A stretch of DNA of 64,000 nt from Microbacterium abyssi (GTDB lineage Bacteria; Actinomycetota; Actinomycetes; Actinomycetales; Microbacteriaceae), in contig NZ_CP063815.1 in NCBI RefSeq assembly GCF_015277895.1, positions 124,001 through 188,000 on the forward strand, read 5' to 3'. Below are positions 8,471-17,175 of this stretch, piece after piece. Position numbers and translations under genes: made by a program. The number at the start of each line of letters is the position of its first letter. The first letter of the stretch is position 1. The notes beneath the pieces were generated by a model. It searched no databases, had not been told where the DNA came from, and worked only from the letters and a program-made list of their open reading frames with translations.

Positions 8471-8845
8471 TCACTTCGGGGCAGGGCGGGTTCCCGGCGG
8501 AGCCTGCTGCTCGACCTCAGTCCACACCTCGGTGAGCTGCACGATGAGACCGTCCCTCATGCGGGCGAAGCTCGCGCATTCGAAGTGCTGAGCGCCGGCG
8601 GCGTCGCGACCCGTGATGTGCGATCGGCACGCGGCTTCGGTCGGACCGGCGACGATCTCCTCGATCGTCAGATGCTCGAATCCGGGATAGTCGCGGTTGA
8701 AGCGGATCCACTCAGCGCGATCGAACGATTCTCCGGTGTGCACGAGCCGGCAGACGAAGTCCGGGTGCAGAAAGCCCTCGAGATCCTCCCATCGCATCTC
8801 GTCGATGGCGGTCATGACTCCTCGCAGCGCAGCTTCGGCATCCAT
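8471..8845 (-). CDS. SnoaL-like / NTF2-fold polyketide cyclase family protein
   Basis: A 124-aa cone-shaped alpha+beta (NTF2-like) protein: the N-terminal helix AALRGVMTAIDEMRWEDLEG, HPDFVCRLVHTGESFDRAEW, and a sheet ending FARMRDGLIVQLTEVWTEVE. This family ranges from small-molecule isomerases/cyclases to uncharacterised ligand binders, and the substrate cannot be read from the sequence. It is a single gene, convergent with the small membrane protein and divergent from the sugar ABC operon. Confidence 0.8.
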   Translation of the reverse strand: MDAEAALRGVMTAIDEMRWEDLEGFLHPDFVCRLVHTGESFDRAEWIRFNRDYPGFEHLTIEEIVAGPTEAACRSHITGRDAAGAQHFECASFARMRDGLIVQLTEVWTEVEQQAPPGTRPAPK

Positions 8846-8904
8846 GACGGCAGGCTACGCGCGGCTGCCGACAATCAGGTGTCCGCAGGAATCAGAGATT
8901 CGTA

Positions 8905-8937
8905 TTGACGTCTGGATCAGGACTGGTATCGTTACCA
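8905..8937 (+). promoter_or_regulatory. Promoter and LacI operator of the sugar ABC operon
   Basis: TTGACG (8905-8910), a 16-bp spacer and TATCGT (8927-8932) form a promoter. TGGTATCGTTACCA (8924-8937), a near-perfect LacI-type palindrome, covers the -10 box. The same operator occurs before the ROK kinase (15983-15998) and the LacI gene (17112-17125). Confidence 0.8.
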
Positions 8938-8958
8938 ACACCGATCGAGGAGGATCAC

Positions 8959-10251
8959 ATGGGACAGAGGCACACAGCATTGAAGAGGGTGGGCGGCTTC
9001 GGCGCCGCCCTTGTACTGGCCGTAGGACTCGCAGCCTGCGCACAGGGGTCGTCTTCAGGGGGCGGCGACTCGAGCGTCGTCACACTGAACGGCGACCGCG
9101 CAGACTTCACCGAGGCATACGCCATCGCGGGTGAGGCGCTCCAAGAATCAGCCGGTTTCGGGCTCGAGGCACGCAACGTGCCCTCCACCGAGAACTACCA
9201 GCAGATCGTGCGCTCTTCGCTGAAGACCGACAGCACCACCGATCTGGTCAAGTGGTGGAACGGGTACCGGCTGCAAGAGCTCGCGCGGTCCGGTGGGCTC
9301 GCGGACCTCAGCGATTCCTGGGACGCCGCCGTCGAGAAGGGGTGGGTGAACGAAGACACCCGCGACAGCTTCTCCTACGACGGCAAGGTGTACGGTCTTC
9401 CGATCTACAAGTCCTACTGGACGATCTTCTACAACAAGAAGGTGTTCGAAGAGGTCGGCATCGAGGTTCCCACGACGTGGGCGGAGTTCGAATCGAACAA
9501 TGACGCTCTCAAGGCAGCCGATGTCACGCCGCTGTTCGCCACTCAGCAGGCCGGTTGGACATCATTCATCTGGTACGCGGAGATCCTGTCGAAGCTCGAT
9601 CCGGACTTCTACCAGAAGCTCATGGACGGCGAGGCGAAGTACACCGACCCGACTTCCCGCAAGGCCATGGAGATCTGGTCCGACATGTATGCCAAGGGTT
9701 GGTTCACCTCGCCTGACACCGCCTGGGACAACGAGCCCTCGCTGTTCGCAGCGGGCACCGTCGCACAGGTCCCGATGGGATCGTGGCGAAACGGCCTCTT
9801 CGCAGACACGATGGACCAGGCCGACTACGGCGCCTATCTGCTGCCGGTTGTCGAAGAGGGCGTGCAGCCGTCGGTGATCGTGGAGTCCGGAGTCATCACC
9901 ATGGCCGAGAACGCACCGAACCCCGAAGGCGCGAAGGCCGTCATGGACAGCTGGTTGAGCCCTGAAGTGCAGCAGCCCTGGGCTGATGAGATCAAAGACA
10001 CCTCGGCGAATCCGATGGTCGGCACCGACGACCCCGTGCTCGGCTCGATCCTTGAGCAGGTCGAAGCCAGCGAGCCGGTCGAGCTGGTGCGCTATTGGGA
10101 GGCAGGTCCTCCCGCGCTGATCGAGAGCGGCGTGCAGTTCTTCGGCGCATTCATGGCGAACCCCACGCCGGAGAACATCGATCCGACTCTGCAGAAGCTG
10201 CAGAATCTCGCTGACACCGAGTGGGCGAATTGGAAGGCAGACGAGAAGTGA
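8959..10251 (+). CDS. CUT1 sugar ABC transporter substrate-binding lipoprotein
   Basis: An extracellular solute-binding protein of 430 aa, family 1. A signal peptide with lipobox LAAC (Cys near residue 30) anchors it to the outer face of the membrane, followed by a Ser/Gly linker. YGLPIYKSYWTIFYNKKVFE and the C-terminal WLSPEVQQPWADEI are typical of CUT1 binding proteins. The ATG at 8959 has a GAGGAGG site; an upstream TTG in the same frame falls in the -35 box and is not the start. It is the first gene of an operon with two permeases and an AGE-family isomerase. No ATPase is present, so it probably uses a shared MsiK-type ATPase. Confidence 0.93.
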   Translation: MGQRHTALKRVGGFGAALVLAVGLAACAQGSSSGGGDSSVVTLNGDRADFTEAYAIAGEALQESAGFGLEARNVPSTENYQQIVRSSLKTDSTTDLVKWWNGYRLQELARSGGLADLSDSWDAAVEKGWVNEDTRDSFSYDGKVYGLPIYKSYWTIFYNKKVFEEVGIEVPTTWAEFESNNDALKAADVTPLFATQQAGWTSFIWYAEILSKLDPDFYQKLMDGEAKYTDPTSRKAMEIWSDMYAKGWFTSPDTAWDNEPSLFAAGTVAQVPMGSWRNGLFADTMDQADYGAYLLPVVEEGVQPSVIVESGVITMAENAPNPEGAKAVMDSWLSPEVQQPWADEIKDTSANPMVGTDDPVLGSILEQVEASEPVELVRYWEAGPPALIESGVQFFGAFMANPTPENIDPTLQKLQNLADTEWANWKADEK

Positions 10252-11168
10252 CAGAAACCGTCACGACGGCGACGCTGACCGGGGCGCCCCGGTCAGCGCG
10301 CCGTCGCGCGGGATCGCACGGCGAGCGGGTTCGCAGCATCCCGTTTCTGATCCCGGCCGTCGCGCTGGTGGGGATCATGCTGCTCGTGCCGTTCGTCGCG
10401 ACCGTTTACCAGAGCCTGACGAACGATGACGGTTTCAATGCTGAGTTCATCGGGTTCGACAACTACGTCCGACTCTTCCGAGACCCGCTGTTCGGGCAAT
10501 CGCTGCTGAACACGGTGATGTGGACGGTCGGCACCCTGGTGCTGCCGGTCGGCATCGGCCTGCTGGTTGCCGTCTTCACATCGCAGATGAGGGGCGGAAA
10601 GTGGCTACGGCTAGCCTTCATCCTGCCCTACGCGCTCTCGGGTGCGGCAACTGCGGTGATCTGGGGATTCATTCTTCGCTCGGATGGTGCGCTGAATCAG
10701 GCCATTGCCTTCTTCGGAGGCAGCCCGGCGGCATCCGGCTGGCTGCTGGAGTGGCCGACGAACACAATCGTCATGATCCTTGCCAACACGTGGCAGGCGA
10801 CCGGAGTGGCCGTCATCCTCTTCCTCGTCGGGTTGCAGGCGATTCCTCCCGAGACGGTAGAGGCGGGAACGCTGGATGGTGCCACGGGCACCCGTCTGTT
10901 CTGGCACATCATCGTTCCGCAGTTGCGACCGGTCACCGTGGTCGTCATCGGCATGTCGATCGCCAACAGCCTGCGCGTGTTCGACATGATCTGGCTGCTT
11001 ACCAAGGGCGGACCCGGAGGCTCGTCGGAGACCCTCGCCGTGACCATGTACCGAGAGACATTCATCATCAGCGACTACGGATACGGCGCTGCGGTCGCCG
11101 TTGTGCTGTCCATCATCGTCGTCGGCGCATCCTGGGTGTACCTGCGACAGCAGCTGAAGGAGAGCTGA
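10248..11168 (+). CDS. Sugar ABC transporter permease (MalF type)
   Basis: A 306-aa inner-membrane permease with six predicted helices. Its start GTG overlaps the preceding stop (GTGA), showing translational coupling. The conserved EAA loop appears as ETVEAGTLDGATGTRLFWHI, followed by VPQLRP, the contact site for the ATPase. It pairs with the next permease to form the membrane channel of a CUT1 importer. Confidence 0.93.
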   Translation: MTETVTTATLTGAPRSARRRAGSHGERVRSIPFLIPAVALVGIMLLVPFVATVYQSLTNDDGFNAEFIGFDNYVRLFRDPLFGQSLLNTVMWTVGTLVLPVGIGLLVAVFTSQMRGGKWLRLAFILPYALSGAATAVIWGFILRSDGALNQAIAFFGGSPAASGWLLEWPTNTIVMILANTWQATGVAVILFLVGLQAIPPETVEAGTLDGATGTRLFWHIIVPQLRPVTVVVIGMSIANSLRVFDMIWLLTKGGPGGSSETLAVTMYRETFIISDYGYGAAVAVVLSIIVVGASWVYLRQQLKES

Positions 11169-11171
11169 GCC

Positions 11172-11981
11172 ATGGGCCGCCTCATCCGCAACATCGTCCT
11201 ATCGGCACTGGCGATCGTCTGGCTGGTGCCGGTCTACCTGCTGATCGTCAACGCGCTCACACCGATCTCGCAGTATCACGGAGAGCCACGCTGGTTCCCC
11301 GGCGGCTTCGCGATCGTGGAGAACATCGTCGCCGCGTGGAACCAATCCTCGCTGGGCCTCGGAATGCTCAACAGTCTGCTGTACGCGACCTGCTCCGCAT
11401 TGATCGCCGTGCTGGCTGCTGGACTCGCTGGATTCGCCGTCGTCGTGATGCCGGTCCGCCGGCCGACGGTGTGGTTCTGGCTGATCTATCTCGGCACGCT
11501 GCTTCCGTTGCAGATCTTCCTCGCACCGCTGTTCAAGGCCTATGTCGGGGCGAAGATGTACGACACGTCGATCGGCATGATCCTGATCTACGCCGCGATC
11601 TGCGTTCCGTTCGCGTTCTTCATCGTGCGCAACTACCTCACGACCATCCCGCCGGAGATCGCCGAGGCGGCGAAGCTGGACGGCGCGGGGTGGGGAAGGC
11701 TGTTCGCACAGATCCATCTGCCGCTGATCCGATCTTCGCTCTTCGCAGCCTTCATCTTCCAGTTCACCTGGGTGTGGAACGACCTGCTGTTCGGCATCAC
11801 TCTCACGACCAGTCCGGATCGACGTCCGGTGATGGCGGCCCTGGCCGAGATAAACGGCGGATTCGTGAACGTCGGCCCACCGGTCGTTCTGGCCGCCGCG
11901 CTGCTGGCTTCGCTGCCCACGGTGGTGTTGTTCCTGTCGTGCCAGAGATTCTTCGTGAGCAGTCTGCGCGCCTCTACTTGA
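11172..11981 (+). CDS. Sugar ABC transporter permease (MalG type)
   Basis: A 269-aa inner-membrane permease, six helices. The EAA motif reads EIAEAAKLDGAGWGRLFAQI then HLPL. It starts 3 bp after the first permease. Together with the binding protein at 8959 it forms a carbohydrate importer whose likely cargo, judged by the isomerase, kinase and phosphomannose isomerase around it, is mannose or a mannoside. Confidence 0.93.
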   Translation: MGRLIRNIVLSALAIVWLVPVYLLIVNALTPISQYHGEPRWFPGGFAIVENIVAAWNQSSLGLGMLNSLLYATCSALIAVLAAGLAGFAVVVMPVRRPTVWFWLIYLGTLLPLQIFLAPLFKAYVGAKMYDTSIGMILIYAAICVPFAFFIVRNYLTTIPPEIAEAAKLDGAGWGRLFAQIHLPLIRSSLFAAFIFQFTWVWNDLLFGITLTTSPDRRPVMAALAEINGGFVNVGPPVVLAAALLASLPTVVLFLSCQRFFVSSLRAST

Positions 11982-12009
11982 GCAGGTCACAGAGCTGGGA
12001 GGTCACATC

Positions 12010-13236
12010 ATGCGATGGCACGGCGACCCGAACTGGCTGATCGACGATCCTGAGCACCGATGGATGCTGTCGGGCGAGGCGGATCGTCTGCGGAGCTTCT
12101 TCGCCCAGCCATCCGGGTGGAAACGATACGGCTGGCGCGGATTCGACGGATCGGTTGACGCGGAACGACCGCTCGAACTTTACAGCGCCGCTCGGCTCGT
12201 CCACTGCTTCGGCATCGCGCGGATGCTGGGCGACGAGCAGGCAGGCGGCTGGGCCGCCGAGGGCGTGAGGCTGCTGCTTTCCGTGTTCATCGACCCGCGC
12301 GGTGGCTTCCTCGACATCGTGGCACCGGACGGTTCGCCGGTCTCTGGGCGGCGCAACGCCTACGGGCATGCGTTCGCCCTGCTCGCCGGCGCGACTGCGG
12401 TTCAGGCCGGCCTGCCCCGTGGGGCCGAGCTGCTCGGTCGCGCTCGAGAAGCGATCGACGAACTCTTCTGGGACGACGACGCCGGAGCCGCGGTCGACGA
12501 GGTCGATCCGCAGGGGCTTCCGGTGTCCGACTACCGGGGGCAGAACGCGAACATGCACCTGACCGAAGCGTTCCTCGCGTGCTTCGAGCTCACGGGAGAG
12601 GCCGAGTTCCTGAAGCGCGCGCGTCGACTCGCTGAGCGCTTCGTGATCACAGGCGCGGCGCCACGTGGATGGCGGGTGCCGGAGCACTACACCCGCGAAT
12701 GGGAAGTCGACGAGGAGTACGGACGCGAGCAGCCTCTCGATCAGTTCCGACCCTTCGGCGTGATGCCGGGGCACGCCCTCGAGTGGTCGCGATTGATCCT
12801 CGGCATCGCTGCCCACGATCCGAGCTTCGTCCGTGCTGACGAGGCCGCGCGCGGTCTGTTCACCCGTGCCGTGCAGGACGGGTGGGATGAGGACAACGGC
12901 GGTGTGCGCTACACCACGGACTTCCACGGCGCGGTCGTCGGGTCCGCGCGGATGCACTGGGTGATCGCAGAAGCGCTCGCAGCGTCCGTCTGGTTGGCGC
13001 GGACCACTGGCGACTCGGGGTACGCGGACTGGTACCGAAGGTTCTGGGACTGGACGAATCGGCACGTGATCGATCGCGTTGGCGGCTCGTGGTGGCACGA
13101 GCTCGACGCAGACAATCGTCCGGCATCACGCACGTGGCCGGGTAAGCCGGATCTCTACCACGCGTATCAGGCGGTGCTCAGCGCCCGTCTGCTGCGGCCG
13201 GCCGGGTTCGCGGCCGCAGCGCATCACGACCTGTGA
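12010..13236 (+). CDS. AGE family epimerase/isomerase, probable mannose isomerase (YihS-like)
   Basis: A 408-aa (alpha/alpha)6-barrel enzyme of the N-acylglucosamine 2-epimerase superfamily. Family blocks are visible: NAYGHAFALLA, QNANMHLTEAFLACFE, PEHYTREW, PGHALEWSRLIL, MHWVIAEALAA, WWHELD and KPDLYHAYQAVL. The His residues in PGHALEW and in YHAYQ are the expected catalytic pair. Closest in pattern to YihS/mannose isomerases, which interconvert mannose and fructose; N-acylglucosamine 2-epimerase and cellobiose 2-epimerase are alternatives. It is the last gene of the ABC operon, ending at a bidirectional hairpin. Confidence 0.88.
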   Translation: MRWHGDPNWLIDDPEHRWMLSGEADRLRSFFAQPSGWKRYGWRGFDGSVDAERPLELYSAARLVHCFGIARMLGDEQAGGWAAEGVRLLLSVFIDPRGGFLDIVAPDGSPVSGRRNAYGHAFALLAGATAVQAGLPRGAELLGRAREAIDELFWDDDAGAAVDEVDPQGLPVSDYRGQNANMHLTEAFLACFELTGEAEFLKRARRLAERFVITGAAPRGWRVPEHYTREWEVDEEYGREQPLDQFRPFGVMPGHALEWSRLILGIAAHDPSFVRADEAARGLFTRAVQDGWDEDNGGVRYTTDFHGAVVGSARMHWVIAEALAASVWLARTTGDSGYADWYRRFWDWTNRHVIDRVGGSWWHELDADNRPASRTWPGKPDLYHAYQAVLSARLLRPAGFAAAAHHDL

Positions 13237-13243
13237 GCCTTCG

Positions 13244-13266
13244 CTGAACCGGGGTCTCCGGTTCAG
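13244..13266. terminator. Bidirectional hairpin between converging genes
   Basis: CTGAACCGG-GGTCT-CCGGTTCAG is a perfect 9-bp stem with a 5-nt loop. It lies between the converging AGE-isomerase and mannose-6-phosphate isomerase genes and includes the stop codon of the latter. Confidence 0.8.
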
Positions 13267-15083
13267 TTGTCGCTCGTGCGTGATCCTCGCACGTAAGCCT
13301 TGATCGTCGCGAGGCGCTCGCTTCGCGTGCGCTCGGTGCGTTCGACGCGGTACGCCCCGACGGCGGCCGGGACGATGAACGTCTCGGCGTAGTGCACGAC
13401 GAACGGCTCGAACGCCCCGGTCGGGCTGACGATGCGAGCTTCGTCTCCCTCGACCAGGTTCAGCACGTTCACGGTTCCCTCGGTGTCGTGATCGGCGCCC
13501 TGGGCGAACCAGTGGCGTCGGGTCTCGATGAACTCGAGCTCGTGCAGGCCGGTGCGCTCTTCGACGACGTCGCCATCGGTTCGCAGCGTCTCGACCTGCT
13601 CGAGCAGGTGCTCGTTCACCCACTCGGTGTCGCGGTCCCACTGGATGTTCTTCACACCGTGGTCGAGATGCACAGGGCGAGGGATGCCGTCGAGCCCGAC
13701 CCGACCCCAGTCCCAGAGCTTGAACGTGAAGGTCGACGGGGTGGCCGAGATCTCGAGAACCATCGAGTTGGCGCCCGAGCAGTGGATCGTCCCCGCTGGG
13801 ATCGCGAAGTGGTCGTGCTTTCTGGCGGGGAAGGAGTTGATGTACTTCTCCGCGGGGAAGGGGGCGCCGCCCTCCTGCGCCGTGGTGAGGTCCTCGACCA
13901 TCTGCTGCCGGTCGATGCCGGTCTTGGTGCCGAGGAACACCACGGCGTCATCGTCGGCGTCGAGCAGGTAGTAGCTCTCGTCCTGCGTGTAGGCCATGCC
14001 GAACGTGTTGCGGATGTAGTCCTGGAGCGGATGCACCTGCAGGCTGAGGTTGCCGCCGCCCATGGTGTCGAGGAAGTCGAAGCGGATCGGGAAATCCGCA
14101 CCGAAGCGCGAGAAGTTCTTGGCGCCGAGCAGGTCGACCGGCTGCGCGAACACGAGGTCGATCGAAGGGATCTCGACGACGCCGCCGTCGCCCTCGAGCA
14201 GCAGAGAGTTCTCCTCCGGCACGCAGTCGAAGCACCAGGCGTAGTTGTCCTTCGCCGGATCGAGCCCGATGAGATTCTTCATCCACTGCCCGCCCCACAC
14301 TCCGGGGTCGAAGAACGGCACGACGCGGAACGGCCGCGCCGCGGCATCCTGTAGTGCCTGACGGAAGGCATCGCCGGTGATCATGCCCGCATCGGGGGAA
14401 TCGGGATGCGGAACGGTCGGCGCGATCGCGTTGCCGTCCACGACGAAATCGACCGTGTCGAAGAGCGTGCGCTTGTGGCGATCGGCGGTGCGCCACTCGA
14501 CGTAGAAGCCACGCTTGTACTTGCGGAGACTGTCTTCGCCGGCGTTGTCGGCGCGCCAGTTGGTGGCGCCGGCGCGCTGGCGCAGCTGAATCTCCCAGCG
14601 GGCCATGTCGACGAGCACCGTGGCGGGGTTCTCGAGTCGGTCTGCGAGCAGGGCGGCGCCCCAGCCGATGACGACCGTGGATGCCGCGACGCTCTGCGCC
14701 AGCTCGGAGAGGCGCTCCGAATCGTAGAAGTCGCCGAGCGCGAAGTGGCTCATGACGCCGAGCACGCGGTCGTCGGTGAGGTGCGGGGCGATGAGCTGCT
14801 CGACCTCGGCGCCCGGGCGGGCGGCATCCTCGACATTCACGATCGTCCAGTCGGGAAGCGCCTCCTGGATCTGCGCGCTGAGGGCCGGGATGTCGACGCC
14901 GGGGTAGGTGTCGACGAGGAGAACCGGTGTTGCGCCGCGCACGGCCGCATACTCGGCAGCGGCCTGCCAGCCGGCGGATCCGCGGAGAATGCGCTCGCCG
15001 CTGGGTAGCGGCACCGTGGGCTGGGTGTCGTAGCGGCCGCGTTCGGTGTGTCCCTCGTGCATGTCGCTGATCGGCGTGCTCAA
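13263..15083 (-). CDS. manA: Class I mannose-6-phosphate isomerase (long form)
   Basis: Interconverts mannose-6-phosphate and fructose-6-phosphate in the cytoplasm. The 606-aa protein has two parts. An N-terminal P-loop-like alpha/beta domain (about 1-190) matches the extension of long class I MPIs. The cupin catalytic domain has the metal ligands in GGGNLSLQVHPLQDYI (Gln, His), DESYYLLDA (Glu) and HDHFAIPAGTIHCSG (His). The start was chosen as TTG at 15083: it overlaps the ROK stop codon (TTGA) and has AGGAG 5 nt upstream. The alternative ATG at 15063 lacks this coupling. A longer open frame upstream is antisense-frame noise over the ROK gene. Confidence 0.92.
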   Translation of the reverse strand: MSTPISDMHEGHTERGRYDTQPTVPLPSGERILRGSAGWQAAAEYAAVRGATPVLLVDTYPGVDIPALSAQIQEALPDWTIVNVEDAARPGAEVEQLIAPHLTDDRVLGVMSHFALGDFYDSERLSELAQSVAASTVVIGWGAALLADRLENPATVLVDMARWEIQLRQRAGATNWRADNAGEDSLRKYKRGFYVEWRTADRHKRTLFDTVDFVVDGNAIAPTVPHPDSPDAGMITGDAFRQALQDAAARPFRVVPFFDPGVWGGQWMKNLIGLDPAKDNYAWCFDCVPEENSLLLEGDGGVVEIPSIDLVFAQPVDLLGAKNFSRFGADFPIRFDFLDTMGGGNLSLQVHPLQDYIRNTFGMAYTQDESYYLLDADDDAVVFLGTKTGIDRQQMVEDLTTAQEGGAPFPAEKYINSFPARKHDHFAIPAGTIHCSGANSMVLEISATPSTFTFKLWDWGRVGLDGIPRPVHLDHGVKNIQWDRDTEWVNEHLLEQVETLRTDGDVVEERTGLHELEFIETRRHWFAQGADHDTEGTVNVLNLVEGDEARIVSPTGAFEPFVVHYAETFIVPAAVGAYRVERTERTRSERLATIKAYVRGSRTSDN

Positions 15084-15958
15084 TGTGTCTCCTGGTCTTT
15101 CTCGGTGCGGGCGTGCGCGTGGCGGGCGAGCGTGCTCAGCCCGCGCGCGACGGAGTATTCGGGCTCTGGCGGCACGATGAAGCGGGGCGCGGTCATCGAC
15201 GGCCAGAGGTGTTCGCGGACGTAGGTCTCGATCGGCGTGCGGACGGCGTCGCCGGCGCGCAGGATGCCGCCGGAGAGGATGACGACCGTCGAGTCGTACA
15301 TGTGGCAGAGGGTGACGACGGTCGCGCTCCACACCTGCAGGAAGTGCTCGCGAGTCTCGGCGTGCTCGTCCGACGCGAACAGGTCCTTGACGGTGCCGTT
15401 TTTCAGCGCCCACGCACTCGCCAGCGCCTCCGCGCACCCGACGTTCCCACAGGGGCACACGGGCCCATGGATACCGGTCGTCACGTGCCCGCCGAGGATC
15501 CCGGCATGCCCGGTGACTCCGCGCAGCGCGACGCCGTCGATCATGGCGGCGGTGCCGATTCCCGTGCCGAGGGTGACGAGCACCGCGTCGCGCTCGCCGC
15601 CGGCGGATCCGGTGGACGTCTCGCCGATCAGCGCCGCGCGTGCGTCGTTCTCGATGGCCGCGGGGAGGCCGAGCCGGTCGCTCGCCCAGTCGTGCAGATC
15701 GAAGCCCTGGAGGAAGTCGTATTTGTCGTTGGCGTGCAGCATGCGTCCGGATGTCGGGTCGACGACGCCGGGAACGGCGATGCCGACGGCGATCGGGTGG
15801 CCTTCGACGCTCTCGATCAGTGCGCGGGATGCCGTGACAGCCGCGTCGAGATCGGCGGTGCCGCCCGTGACCGGAACGCGGTCGGATGCCAGAATGCCGA
15901 CGCCATCGATGATCGCGAGCTTGATCTCGGTGCCACCGAAGTCGATGCACAGCTCCAT
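15080..15958 (-). CDS. ROK family sugar kinase
   Basis: An ATP-dependent hexose kinase of 292 aa. The N-terminal phosphate loop is CIDFGGTEIKLAII. The catalytic region is ENDARAALIGE with the general-base Asp. The ATP site is LGTGIGTAAMIDG. The ROK zinc motif is CPCGNVGC (about residues 166-173) preceded by the His of GHAG. The expected substrate is mannose or fructose, given the isomerases around it. The ATG at 15958 sits 7 nt from AGGAG; a GTG six bases earlier is too close to that site. It is the first gene of a two-gene operon with manA, under a perfect LacI palindrome. Confidence 0.92.
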   Translation of the reverse strand: MELCIDFGGTEIKLAIIDGVGILASDRVPVTGGTADLDAAVTASRALIESVEGHPIAVGIAVPGVVDPTSGRMLHANDKYDFLQGFDLHDWASDRLGLPAAIENDARAALIGETSTGSAGGERDAVLVTLGTGIGTAAMIDGVALRGVTGHAGILGGHVTTGIHGPVCPCGNVGCAEALASAWALKNGTVKDLFASDEHAETREHFLQVWSATVVTLCHMYDSTVVILSGGILRAGDAVRTPIETYVREHLWPSMTAPRFIVPPEPEYSVARGLSTLARHAHARTEKDQETH

Positions 15959-15982
15959 CGCCACACTCCTGTTCTCTGGTAA

Positions 15983-16017
15983 TTGGTAACGTTACCAAGA
16001 GCCGATGAGAGTGTCAA
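15983..16017 (-). promoter_or_regulatory. Promoter and perfect LacI operator of the kinase-manA operon
   Basis: On the minus strand TTGACA (16017-16012), a 17-bp spacer and TAACGT (15994-15989) form a near-consensus promoter. The perfect 16-bp palindrome TTGGTAACGTTACCAA (15983-15998) covers the -10 box. Confidence 0.85.
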
Positions 16018-16071
16018 CATCTCGGCGGGTCGCAGGGCTGCCGGAGCGCCCCCGGCATCCCGCAGCGGCCA

Positions 16072-17091
16072 CTACCGCAGGTGCATCCGCAACTGCACCG
16101 GAAGCTCCACTTCGCGCACGGCGCCGGTGTCGTCACCGGCATCCAGTCGATCGAGAAGCAGCCGCGCAGCGGTCCTGCCGAGCTCTCTCGGGTCGTGGTC
16201 GATGACGCTGATCGGCACGGGCGAGAGCTCTGCGAGCTCGAAGTCATCGAAGCTCATCACCTCGGGGAACTCTGCCGCCGGCTTGAGTCCCGATGTGATC
16301 TGCTGGTTGATCTCCTTGAGCGCGCCGATGGCGTTGCGGTTGTTGGCGCAGAACACGGCGGTAGGCGGATTCGCCATGCGTAGCATGGCGCGGGTGGCTT
16401 CTCGCGCCTCGTCCACCGTCTGCTGTCCGACGGCGATCAGCGTCGGGTCGAGGGGGATGCCGCGGTCCTTCAGGGCTCGGATGAAGCCATCGTGGCGACG
16501 CTGGCCGGTGAAGATGGCCAGGGTGTTGCCGAGGTAGCCGATGCGGCTATGGCCTGCATCGATGAGTGCGGTGGCGCCCTGATGGGCCCCTTCTTCGTCG
16601 GCGAGCACGACGTTGTCGGCATCCAGTCCCTCGATGCGACGTGAGGCGAGGACGACCGGAACGCCCTGCTTCTGACTTTGGGCGAGATGGTCTGGCGCGG
16701 TGCTGGCCGGGACGACGATGAGCCCCTCGACGCGGCGGCCGAGGAAGTCGCTGACCAGCTCAGCCTCGCGATCCGCATCCTCCGATGTGTTGCCGAGCAG
16801 GATGCGTCGGCCGGTGAGTGCCGCTTCTTCTTCGACGCCCAGCGCGAAGGTGCTGTAGTACGGGTTCGCGATGTTGGTGATCGCGATGCCGATGAGTCCG
16901 CTCGAATGGCCAGGCCGGATGCTGCGCGCATTCTCGTTGCGGTGATACCCGAGCTCGGCGACTGCGGCGAGCACGCGCTCCTGCACATCAGGTTTGACGT
17001 TCACGCCGCCGGAGAGCGTGCGAGAGACGGTCATCGGGCTCACGCCGGCGTGCTGCGCGACCTCTTTGATGGTCGGGCGGTGTGCGGCCAT
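16072..17091 (-). CDS. LacI family transcriptional repressor of the sugar locus
   Basis: A 339-aa LacI-family regulator. The N-terminal HTH and hinge read TIKEVAQHAGVSPMTVSRTL (residues about 7-26), then YHRNENARSIRPGHSSGLIG. The C-terminal periplasmic-binding-protein-like effector domain follows (NPYYSTFALGVEEEAALTGR; GYLGNTLAIFTGQRRHDGF; VMSFDDFELAEL). The ATG at 17091 has GGAGGGAGG upstream. A copy of the TGGTAACGTT operator lies just before it (17112-17125), so it probably represses itself, the ABC operon and the kinase-manA operon. Confidence 0.92.
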   Translation of the reverse strand: MAAHRPTIKEVAQHAGVSPMTVSRTLSGGVNVKPDVQERVLAAVAELGYHRNENARSIRPGHSSGLIGIAITNIANPYYSTFALGVEEEAALTGRRILLGNTSEDADREAELVSDFLGRRVEGLIVVPASTAPDHLAQSQKQGVPVVLASRRIEGLDADNVVLADEEGAHQGATALIDAGHSRIGYLGNTLAIFTGQRRHDGFIRALKDRGIPLDPTLIAVGQQTVDEAREATRAMLRMANPPTAVFCANNRNAIGALKEINQQITSGLKPAAEFPEVMSFDDFELAELSPVPISVIDHDPRELGRTAARLLLDRLDAGDDTGAVREVELPVQLRMHLR

Positions 17092-17111
17092 GCCCAGCCT
17101 CCCTCCGATGT

Positions 17112-17125
17112 AGGGAACGTTACCA
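17112..17125 (-). promoter_or_regulatory. LacI operator before the LacI gene
   Basis: AGGGAACGTTACCA, read on the minus strand as TGGTAACGTTCCCT, has one good and one weaker half-site. It is located 21 bp upstream of the LacI start codon, which suggests weak autoregulation. Confidence 0.65.
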
Positions 17126-17175
17126 GTCACCAGGAGCCTGAGTGCCCGACCATCCGAGGGGTCTACCCTGGCGGC

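Noticed and set aside
15084..15998. Minus-strand extension of the manA frame
   Set aside because: It is an Arg/Gly-rich out-of-frame reading of the ROK kinase gene. The TTG at 15083, with its ribosome-binding site and TTGA overlap, explains the true start.
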